In this document: in pieces, positions 32,327-39,312 of the stretch | Layout of the letters: every line of letters begins with the position of its first letter | Numbering within the stretch: position 1 is the stretch's first letter | Source of the DNA: Trichomonas vaginalis G3 | Taxonomy: Eukaryota > Parabasalia > Trichomonadida > Trichomonadidae | Reading direction: 5' to 3' | Assembly (NCBI RefSeq): GCF_026262505.1 | Contig: NC_067206.1 | Coordinates: 15,186,205-15,250,204, forward strand | DNA length: 64,000 bases | Program-made: the position numbers and the translations under genes | Notes under the pieces: model-generated | Seen by the model: only the letters and a program-made list of their open reading frames with translations | What the model was told of the DNA's origin: nothing | Database searches by the model: none

Positions 32327-33352
32327 GCATATCTTTAACATGACCTTCATTAATATTTTTCCTCCAATACTGTACTTCCATTTGTGACAACCTGTTTGGA
32401 TTACCTTCACGCATACCTCTACCTGTCACTTTTCCTGTATTTTCGTTCTCAAACGTAACATCATACTTTACATCATTACCGACAAGTTCATGACCATCAA
32501 TACTTTTTAACAGCTCTTCCTTGATCTAAAGTTTCTCCTTGCTTTAATCCATGCTCTATTTTTGTCCATATCTGATAACGTGGATATCTTGCAACACTTC
32601 CATCTTTTGCTCTTAACAAGTATGCACTTGTATCAACTGAATCAACTGTATAATAAGAAGGATCAAGATGTCTTCTTTGTTGGTTACCTTTACCCCATGT
32701 TCTTGGTTCAACTATGACTTGAACTTTTTGACCAGGTCTTAAGTTATAAAGGTTATTTTTTCTGACATACTCTTCTTTCAATCTTTGCTTCTTTATATAT
32801 TCCTCATTATCCTTTTCTGTGAAATCATCAGGCTTTTGTTGTGTGCTTGAATGATATTCAGTGTTGTAGTCATTAATAATTTGTCTCATTGTATCTGCAG
32901 TGAAAGGTGGTGTTTTATCACCTTCTTTGAGGTTTAACTTCATATGTAACATAGTTCTAATAGTTCTACAGAACCTATTAATAATACCTAGTATGTTATG
33001 ATTGTATTTCTGTGTCGTCATGTGCTCAATGTTATGACTGACCAACAGATCTCGAACATTTTGTGTCGTATAAGCTGGGTCTTCATCACTAGTAAGTATT
33101 GTAGGCTTCATTTCACCTGTAGCTTGTGAAATGAACTTCTGCATTGCACTTAGAACATTGTTTGAGTTCTTTTCACTCATTGGGAACGCATAACCTTTTT
33201 CTACTGTTTACATTGATGAACAAAAGAAAATATGGTGGTGTTCCACCAGGATTCTCAAATGTATCGAATTGATAAGCTCCCATATCAGTTGAATATATTG
33301 GTAGCATCAAATCCTCTTGTATTAAAGTTTTTTCTTGTTTACCAACAGTCAT
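32289..33352 (-). pseudogene. Broken copy of the Maverick integrase gene
   Basis: It corresponds to 14063-15130. It is broken, about two breaks, and otherwise nearly identical to the copy-1 integrase, which looks whole. Confidence 0.8.
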
Positions 33353-33365
33353 TTTTTTATTAACG

Positions 33366-33719
33366 TTAAAGTCTTACAGGCATTGAGTAATCGCTATAAC
33401 CATCATGGTCTGCGAATTCATGTAATCTTGATGCATCAGGTTCTTTCTTCGTTGGTGCATGAAACCTTGCTTCATCATAAAGGTTCATATAATGGTTTGT
33501 CACGTTTGGGGTAGACCCAATTTTTGCATATTGAGGATATGAGTAATGATACACTAAGTTGAACCCATTACTACCATCATCAACATATATCTTTGGTGGA
33601 GGTTGTCTTATTAAATTCCTTCCTCTTGGGGCTTTGAGTTGGACGATCTGATCTAGATCATTGTAAACAACTCCTGTTGCAGTATATTCTGTGTTGTTCT
33701 CTGGGTTAATGTTCGTCAT
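33366..33719 (-). CDS. Maverick 117-residue protein, second copy
   Basis: Same small Tyr/Asn-rich protein as at 15144-15497, unknown function. It is intact, 13 bases from the integrase copy and 35 bases from the divergent 193-residue gene. Confidence 0.65.
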   Translation of the reverse strand: MTNINPENNTEYTATGVVYNDLDQIVQLKAPRGRNLIRQPPPKIYVDDGSNGFNLVYHYSYPQYAKIGSTPNVTNHYMNLYDEARFHAPTKKEPDASRLHEFADHDGYSDYSMPVRL

Positions 33720-33754
33720 TTATATGAGAATAAAACAATTTTTACTCATAACAA

Positions 33755-34336
33755 ATGAGATCGAAGTCAATTCTTTATGGTGCAGCTAATCTTCCAATTG
33801 AACCAACAAGCAATGTTGATTCAAGAACAACTAATAACATTGTGATAAAGAACTATCCATCTGGTACAGTAAGTGATGCTCCAACAGAGATAAAAAAAGA
33901 GGAAACAACTACGAACTCAGAAGCACCAATGTATCCTCCTCCTTTAAGTCCATTAACTTCCAACCTGACCTCATCGAGATCTGTGGAGACTTCATCGAGG
34001 ATTGGTGTAGAAGAGTATTTACTTAGTATATACCAGAAGATACTTCTAGACCAAGACAAAGAGCTCTTTTCTAACTTAGTGAGCAAAGATCAGATCTTAC
34101 TACCTAAGCCAGACTTGGAAGAAGTTGTTCACAGAATGACTGGGTTCAAGTGTGAAATAGATTTATTGGACCCAGACATTACATGCTGTGGTATTCCACC
34201 ACCTTTCTCAAAAATAGCTCAGATCAGAATCATTGATGAGAACAATATTGCTCAAGAGTTTAAGTATGCATATAATGCTCAATATACTGAGTTAATAAGT
34301 AGGTATAATTTATGTCTTAAGTATGTTATTGTATGA
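33755..34336 (+). CDS. Maverick 193-residue protein, unknown
   Basis: The N-terminal 95 residues are Ser/Thr/Pro-rich and probably disordered. The C-terminal half is a small folded-looking domain with helices (VEEYLLSIYQKILLDQDKEL) and a Cys pair (ITCCGIPPPF). No family recognised. Copy 1 has only the first part because the left copy stops inside this gene, so this is where the duplicated left half ends and unique sequence begins. Confidence 0.6.
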   Translation: MRSKSILYGAANLPIEPTSNVDSRTTNNIVIKNYPSGTVSDAPTEIKKEETTTNSEAPMYPPPLSPLTSNLTSSRSVETSSRIGVEEYLLSIYQKILLDQDKELFSNLVSKDQILLPKPDLEEVVHRMTGFKCEIDLLDPDITCCGIPPPFSKIAQIRIIDENNIAQEFKYAYNAQYTELISRYNLCLKYVIV

Positions 34337-34421
34337 GTTAGGAAAATATAACGTCAAGATGAAAGAATATCTTGAAAAGATAAACAATGAATAAAACTTA
34401 TCGTTTACTCAAGTAATTATT

Positions 34422-34814
34422 TTAGAACGTTTCGACGTACTCCTTGATCTTATCAAGAGCTTCGAGCATCCGCTTCTTTGCATTGTCCTTGGCGAGGATG
34501 GCTTGCTCAATGGTGAGCTCGAAGGCTTCTTTACCGATCGGACGGTGATCGCGAAGATCTTTGAGTGCATCAAGAGCTGCAATGTACTCTGATGGTAAAT
34601 GGGAGCCATCTAGTAATGGGTACAAGATGAGCATGTACTCCTGCAGTAAGTTCTCCTGTTTCAAGCGGGACTTGAACTCTTCGCGGAGATCTTGAAGCTT
34701 TTGGAGCTTCTCAGTGGCTTGAAGGTATTCAATGATGACCTTCTCTTGTTCCTCAAGTGTTGATGGGAGGAAGTGGACATAAGCTGTTGGCTTCATCAAA
34801 AATGAAGTGGTCAT
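34422..34814 (-). CDS. Maverick small helical protein, unknown
   Basis: 130 residues from the ATG at 34814 (MTTSFLMKP). This start leaves 16 bases to the divergent membrane protein; the longer frame to 34928 would run through it. It is almost all alpha-helical and charged (EEQEKVIIEYLQATEKLQKL) with probable coiled-coil segments. Function unknown. Confidence 0.6.
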   Translation of the reverse strand: MTTSFLMKPTAYVHFLPSTLEEQEKVIIEYLQATEKLQKLQDLREEFKSRLKQENLLQEYMLILYPLLDGSHLPSEYIAALDALKDLRDHRPIGKEAFELTIEQAILAKDNAKKRMLEALDKIKEYVETF

Positions 34815-34830
34815 GACACTTTTTAAGTTA

Positions 34831-35001
34831 ATGTCCGAGCCATACAGTGATGTCGAAGCAGCACATGAACCAAAGAAGAAGTCTTGCTGGGAAAAGACAA
34901 AGATTGTTGGTAACGCAATCCTAGCCATTTGTGTTGTTTTGAACTTGATCGTACTTCTGATCTTGTTCTACAAACTCAACAGAGGTTATTGTCTCAAGTA
35001 A
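34831..35001 (+). CDS. Maverick small single-pass membrane protein
   Basis: 56 residues from MSEPYSD. One strong membrane helix spans about residues 27-49 (AILAICVVLNLIVLLILFY), preceded by a basic, Lys/Cys-containing segment (EPKKKSCWEKTK). The layout suggests a type II-like or tail-proximal anchor. Small membrane proteins occur in viruses with internal membranes or as exit factors; its role here is unknown. Divergent from the gene at 34422-34814. Confidence 0.6.
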   Translation: MSEPYSDVEAAHEPKKKSCWEKTKIVGNAILAICVVLNLIVLLILFYKLNRGYCLK

Positions 35002-35025
35002 ACACTTATTTTTATTACCATATAA

Positions 35026-35868
35026 ATGATTTTTACCAAACCTCCTTTACCTTTCATAGGTAATAAGTCGAAGATCAGGAAAGCTCTTATCGACATACTC
35101 AAAGACATCAAAGGGGATTATGTCTTCGTTGACCTCTTTGGTGGTTCTCTCTATATCTCTCATCTGTTGCATATTATGTTCCCAAAAGCAACGATCATAG
35201 CTAACGACTATGATAACTACGTTGATAGACTGAAACACATTCATGACACGAATGAAATACTTAAGGAACTTAAGGAGAGAATAAATGTTAAGCCAGATGA
35301 GAAAATTCCTACTGATCAGAAAGAGATCGTCAGAGAAGTTATAAGTAAAGCTCCATACATAGACTGGGATACATTATGTTCACGTCTTCTCTATTCTGGA
35401 GCATACAAATACTATGATCTTGACACATTAATGAAGAAAGTGTTATACCTCAGATATACTAACTTATTTGGTGAAAACATAGATGACTATCTTGAAGGTT
35501 TAACTATTGTTCATAAAGATTGGAGAATACTCTTCAATGAGTATAAAGATCTTCCCAATGTTTTCTTTATATGTGATCCTCCATACTTCCATACTTATTC
35601 TATACAGTATGGAGATGAATGGACTCTTAAAGATACTGTAGAAACCTTTGATGTCCTTAATTATCCATCTATTTACTTCAGTAGTGATAAATCTTATACA
35701 GAAGAACTTTTAGAGATATTGACAAAAAGATATGGAGAGAAGTTTTCTATGAGAAAGCATGTTATAGATAGAGGTTTAATTAATCCTAACACCCAGAAAA
35801 ACAATGAAGTAATATATGTCACTTTTTCTGTTAATGGAGAAGAGAAAGATCAAGAAGATAATAGTTGA
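35026..35868 (+). CDS. DNA N6-adenine methyltransferase, Dam/D12 class
   Basis: 280 residues. PFIGNKSK at about 9-16 is the D12-class AdoMet motif, FVDLFGGS at about 34-41 is motif I, and CDPPYF at about 183-188 is the catalytic DPPY motif. D12 enzymes such as Dam methylate adenine, often in GATC, which is known from the family; the target here is inferred. Trichomonas DNA is known to contain N6-methyladenine. The Maverick has conspicuous GATC clusters near its left end and elsewhere. It could protect element DNA or mark it for replication or packaging. Full length, start preceded by the shared ATTTTTATTA motif. Confidence 0.9.
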   Translation: MIFTKPPLPFIGNKSKIRKALIDILKDIKGDYVFVDLFGGSLYISHLLHIMFPKATIIANDYDNYVDRLKHIHDTNEILKELKERINVKPDEKIPTDQKEIVREVISKAPYIDWDTLCSRLLYSGAYKYYDLDTLMKKVLYLRYTNLFGENIDDYLEGLTIVHKDWRILFNEYKDLPNVFFICDPPYFHTYSIQYGDEWTLKDTVETFDVLNYPSIYFSSDKSYTEELLEILTKRYGEKFSMRKHVIDRGLINPNTQKNNEVIYVTFSVNGEEKDQEDNS

Positions 35869-36121
35869 TGAGGGAACTGAAGAAGCGACGACATTCATCT
35901 TTGACGACGGAAAGCTCACATTCGTTGTCGATAAAAATGGACAACACTTACACAAAAGAAAGAGACCAAGAAAATTTTTAGATCTCCCAAAAGCTAGGAA
36001 ACCAAAGGAACCATTTCCAGTACCAGACGTCCAAGAACCAGAGAGACTTTTGATACCAAAACCTGTGGTTGACAAATATGATCCAGATCAGTTCTTCCCA
36101 AAAATACCAAAGTTAGAATAA
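35834..36121 (+). CDS. Maverick small basic Pro-rich protein, unknown
   Basis: 95 residues from MEKRKIKK, overlapping the end of the methyltransferase gene by 35 bases. A short beta-hairpin-like region (FIFDDGKLTFVVDKNG) is followed by a basic proline-rich tail (KRKRPRKFLDLPKARKPKEP). The basic tail suggests nucleic-acid binding. No family recognised. Confidence 0.5.
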   Translation: MEKRKIKKIIVDEGTEEATTFIFDDGKLTFVVDKNGQHLHKRKRPRKFLDLPKARKPKEPFPVPDVQEPERLLIPKPVVDKYDPDQFFPKIPKLE

Positions 36122-36311
36122 AAACTCCTTTATTTCTTTAGTATTATATAATAAGTCTATTAGTAAGCTCTGTTCTCGTTCTGTTCTGGTATTTTGACGT
36201 CTTTTCATGGTCTCGCATAATAAGATCATGAACTTTTTCTTGAGATACTCGAAGAGCTGAGGTAAGTTATATCTATATGTAGGAAGCATCCCTGCTATCG
36301 TAAGTGTTGTA

Positions 36312-36674
36312 TCAATAAGGATTGATATCGGAAAAGTCGAGATCTGGAGTAGAATAAGAAGGTAAGTCTCTTACATGTAGGTAGTCATTATATGCTTTAC
36401 GCATGAGACTGAGTTTCTGGAGCACAACTATGAGACTTTGGTTCTGACGTTCAAGTTTGCTTAAAGTTCTCTCCAAGCTTCTGTAATAAACGTCAACCTT
36501 TAAGTTTGATATTTTTGCATTGATCTCGGAGATCTTTTCTTGAACTTCACCAAGTTTGACCTTAACTGACGTTTGAGCTCCCATCATGTTTTCATCAAGG
36601 TCATTCTCTATGTCATCAATGATATCTTCCCATGAAGTCATGTTTTCATCATTGATCTTAACGTGAACACTCAT
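36312..36674 (-). CDS. Maverick coiled-coil protein of 120 residues
   Basis: Acidic N-terminus (WEDIIDDIENDLDE), then heptad-patterned helices (VQEKISEINAKISNLKV) and a Tyr/Pro/Asp-rich tail. Probably an oligomeric structural or adaptor protein, which is inference. The 190 bases downstream to 36122 hold nothing recognisable. Confidence 0.55.
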   Translation of the reverse strand: MSVHVKINDENMTSWEDIIDDIENDLDENMMGAQTSVKVKLGEVQEKISEINAKISNLKVDVYYRSLERTLSKLERQNQSLIVVLQKLSLMRKAYNDYLHVRDLPSYSTPDLDFSDINPY

Positions 36675-36725
36675 GAAAAAAATGTCATGTAAAGTATAAA
36701 TGTCAGAATTTTACTCTTGAGCTTC

Positions 36726-37109
36726 TTATCTCTGGATTGACTCGTCTGTAGGGCTTAATGTGCCATCACGTTCGACCAGAAGGTTCTGCTCAGGTCTGTC
36801 AAGGAGCTGTCTGTAGGTCGTGAAGGTTTCAACGAGTCCTTGGTAAGGAGTTTGGAGATCAACATCGACCCATGGGTGTTTGCGTAAGAAAGCAGCAAGG
36901 CTTTCACGCTTGGAGTCAATGACATCTTTCTTATTGGTTAATCCTTCTTCAAAGCTTAGGATTACTCCTGCAGTTGATTCAAGTCTTTGGATCTGGCGTC
37001 TGGAAACCTTGGTGAGTTGTCTTATCCTCTCGTTTCCAAATACATGCAGGAGATATGCAGAAATTACTTCATTAAGTTCGATTAAACAAATTGGATGAAG
37101 ATCAGTCAT
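36726..37109 (-). CDS. Maverick 127-residue helical protein, unknown
   Basis: The start is set at MTDLHPICLIELNE (37109). The frame continues upstream only because the adjoining 15-bp tandem repeat has no stops. Three to four helices are likely (LNEVISAYLLHVFGNERIRQ), followed by an acidic and Leu-rich C-terminus. No family recognised. It is divergent from the gene at 37524 with the repeat between them. Confidence 0.5.
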   Translation of the reverse strand: MTDLHPICLIELNEVISAYLLHVFGNERIRQLTKVSRRQIQRLESTAGVILSFEEGLTNKKDVIDSKRESLAAFLRKHPWVDVDLQTPYQGLVETFTTYRQLLDRPEQNLLVERDGTLSPTDESIQR

Positions 37110-37507
37110 GGCTTTTGTAAAGCAATCTTTTGTAAAGCTGTCTTTTGTAAAGCAGACTTTTGTAAAGCAATCTTTTGTAAAGCAATCTTTTGTAAAGCAG
37201 ACTTTTGTAAAGCAATCTTTTGTCAAGACGTCTTTTGTAAAGCAGACTTTTGTCAAGACGTCTTTTGTAAAGCAAAAGTATTCAATTTTGTGAGAAAATG
37301 CTTTTGTAAAGCAGTCTTTTGTAAAGCTGTCTTTTGTCAAGACGTCTTTTGTAAAGCAGTCTTTTGTAAAGCTGTCTTTTGTCAAGACGTCTTTTGTAAA
37401 GCTGTCTTTTGTAAAGCAGTCTTTTGTAAAGCTGTCTTTTGTAAAGCTGTCTTTTGTAAAGCTGTCTTTTGTAAAGCTGTCTTTTGTAAAGCAGTCTTTT
37501 GTAAAGA
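37110..37507. repeat. 15-bp minisatellite between divergent genes
   Basis: About 26 units of the 15-mer TCTTTTGTAAAGCAG with variants (GCAAT, GCTGT, CAAGACG). The unit length is a multiple of three and most frames lack stops, so long spurious proteins appear on both strands. One irregular stretch near 37275-37300 splits it into two blocks. It fills the whole divergent promoter space. Confidence 0.9.
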
Positions 37508-37523
37508 CATAACCGACGACCGA

Positions 37524-38030
37524 ATGTCCCAAGATGGTACAACACCAGCTCCAGCATCACCAACACTAGATATGATGGCAATGATGATGCAGATGATGCA
37601 ACAGCAAACCCAGCTTATACAGCAAATGCAGGAAAAGAAAACTTTCAATAAACCTGCAAAGAACTCACAAGATCTTGAAGCTGGACTCAATGCTCTCAGG
37701 AACGACTACAAGAGAGAGCAGATGACGTTTAGGAAGAAGGGTGATGAAGATTATGAGAATGATCCGATCGAGGAAGACGAGATCAAGTCCACTGCATCCA
37801 CAAAGACCCTCCAGGATGAAAGAGATGATGAGGGATTCCTTACCAAGTCTCAAAGACTCTTTGTCCTTGAGTTCTTCACGATCTCTGCCTTGAGATCTAT
37901 GAGGAATTGGAAGGGTCGCGTTCCAAGTGGCTCAAACAAGCGCGAACTACTCATGACCGCAGTACCGCTCACTAAGACAAAAGTCCAGCTCATGGACTTT
38001 ATCCTTTCCGCTTGTCCCGACGAGATCTAA
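37524..38030 (+). CDS. Maverick 168-residue protein, unknown
   Basis: Start at MSQDGTTPAP, just after the minisatellite. A Met/Gln-rich segment (MMAMMMQMMQQQTQLIQQMQ) is followed by a charged linker and a helical C-terminal domain (TKSQRLFVLEFFTISALRSM). It could be an oligomerising or DNA-associated protein. No family recognised. The gene ends in a GATC-dense stretch (GAGATCTAAGATCTGATCAG). Confidence 0.55.
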   Translation: MSQDGTTPAPASPTLDMMAMMMQMMQQQTQLIQQMQEKKTFNKPAKNSQDLEAGLNALRNDYKREQMTFRKKGDEDYENDPIEEDEIKSTASTKTLQDERDDEGFLTKSQRLFVLEFFTISALRSMRNWKGRVPSGSNKRELLMTAVPLTKTKVQLMDFILSACPDEI

Positions 38031-38087
38031 GATCTGATCAGAGTAAAAACTTACATTTATGAGCTAAGCTCAGTAATAATTAGTTGT

Positions 38088-38294
38088 TTATTCTTTCTTC
38101 TCATACTTCTGTGCAAGGTTTCCACGGAAGAACTCAAGGAACATTTGGATCTTTCCAAGCTTTCGACCTTCTTTTTCGAGGTCATCCTGGTAAGTTCGGA
38201 ATGCGTCAACGTGTGAGCTCGCATAGAATGCAGCAACAACAACCTCTTCTGCACCTTCTTTGCTGTCAAGTGGCATGAACTCGAATCCTTCCAT
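38088..38294 (-). CDS. Maverick small protein of 68 residues
   Basis: Start at MEGFEFMPLD, divergent from the small gene at 38318. Composition is like a folded helical protein (AEEVVVAAFYASSHVDAFRT, then a basic C-terminus). Function unknown. Confidence 0.45.
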   Translation of the reverse strand: MEGFEFMPLDSKEGAEEVVVAAFYASSHVDAFRTYQDDLEKEGRKLGKIQMFLEFFRGNLAQKYEKKE

Positions 38295-38317
38295 TCGACC
38301 AAATAAAAGTGACAAAA

Positions 38318-38485
38318 ATGTCAATGAGACCCACTTGTTGCATAGATGCTAAACCTGGTCCGAAGATGCAAATGTTCTTCTTAACACTCATGTCTGACCA
38401 GAGGGAGTACGGTCATGAAGAGGTCATACAGATCTTCGATCAGTGTGTACCAAAGCCTGAGAATCCAGACGAACTCTTCATGTAA
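38318..38485 (+). CDS. Maverick very small protein of 55 residues
   Basis: MSMRPTCCIDAKPGPKMQ to a stop at 38485. Cys- and Met-containing, with a charged helix (DQREYGHEEVIQIFDQCV). It fills a slot between two minus-strand genes in the same compact, divergent style as its neighbours. No family recognised, and rated low because of size. The 145 bases after it carry no feature that could be supported. Confidence 0.4.
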   Translation: MSMRPTCCIDAKPGPKMQMFFLTLMSDQREYGHEEVIQIFDQCVPKPENPDELFM

Positions 38486-38630
38486 ATTTACTTGCTTCAA
38501 TGGAGAGATGAGAGACCAGGTATGAAACTCAGACCAATAACAATCTTTCCAGGTTTCTGCAATTACCTAGAACAAGCATGCCAGATCAAATGGTCTGACA
38601 CCATCTTCCTCCAAAAATAAACTTTATCGT

Positions 38631-39074
38631 TTATAACACTTCAGGATCTACATCTATTTCTTCTGCTTCATCCTCAATGTCGATCTCTTCGACAGGTTTG
38701 ATAGCAGCTTTGAGTAAGTTCTTACCCATTGTCTTAAGTTCAACTGGGTTATATTCTTTGTCTTTACTCTTTGTTGATTTCGTGAGATCTACATATAAAC
38801 AATAACTTTTAGTCTTGTCAAGGTTTATTCTCGCTGAGAAATGGTCAGGAATGTTTATAGCTATCTTTTCAAACTTGAGTAAATTAGCTAAACCTTCATT
38901 TGTGTATTTCTGCTTATCGACAAAGATCATGATCGGACTTGCACTATAACCATACTTTCCTTGACATAATGTTTGTGGTAAGCATATAAGTAGTCTCTTT
39001 GCTGTTTTATTTTGCTTCTTCACTTCATCTACAAACTGTTGGATCTTAAAGAACTTTATATGATGTTCAGACAT
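38631..39074 (-). CDS. Maverick 147-residue protein with acidic tail, unknown
   Basis: An alpha/beta-looking domain (RLLICLPQTLCQGKYGYS, SYCLYVDLTKS) is followed by a very acidic C-terminus (EEIDIEDEAEEIDVDPEVL). Acidic tails of this kind are common in viral single-strand DNA-binding proteins, so that is one possibility, unproven. The start is preceded on its strand by a TTTTTATCGGGTATATAAAG-type motif, shared with the polymerase gene. Confidence 0.6.
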   Translation of the reverse strand: MSEHHIKFFKIQQFVDEVKKQNKTAKRLLICLPQTLCQGKYGYSASPIMIFVDKQKYTNEGLANLLKFEKIAINIPDHFSARINLDKTKSYCLYVDLTKSTKSKDKEYNPVELKTMGKNLLKAAIKPVEEIDIEDEAEEIDVDPEVL

Positions 39075-39138
39075 CTTTATATACCCGATAAAAAGTTCAG
39101 ATAAAAAAATAATTAGCTATATTTTTATTAGTGCATAA

Positions 39139-39312
39139 ATGAGTCTTTCTTTGAGATTTTCTGATGAAGATCTAACTTTGGTAAGATCTTTAAAAGATGA
39201 TGAAAACATTCTTTCTGTCATTGATGAAGAAAAGAAATATTTCAGTAATGATGTAAAAATAGAGCTACTCATTCATACTGAGAAACAGTTTGTGATCGTG
39301 ATCTTGAGTTAA
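39139..39312 (+). CDS. Maverick very small protein of 57 residues
   Basis: MSLSLRFSDEDLTLVRSLKD to a stop at 39312, overlapping the convergent tail-collar gene by four bases. It is preceded by ATTTTTATTAGTGCATAA, the upstream motif seen before several genes of this element. Function unknown. It contains GATCGTGATC at 39294-39303. Confidence 0.5.
   Translation: MSLSLRFSDEDLTLVRSLKDDENILSVIDEEKKYFSNDVKIELLIHTEKQFVIVILS

Noticed and set aside
36726-37109. Histone-like protein
   Set aside because: The helical pattern only loosely suggested it; no histone-fold signature residues could be identified.
37108-38030. Long FVKQS/FCKAVF repeat proteins across the minisatellite on both strands
   Set aside because: These result from a 15-bp repeat with no stops. 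The genes are better started at 37109 (minus) and 37524 (plus).
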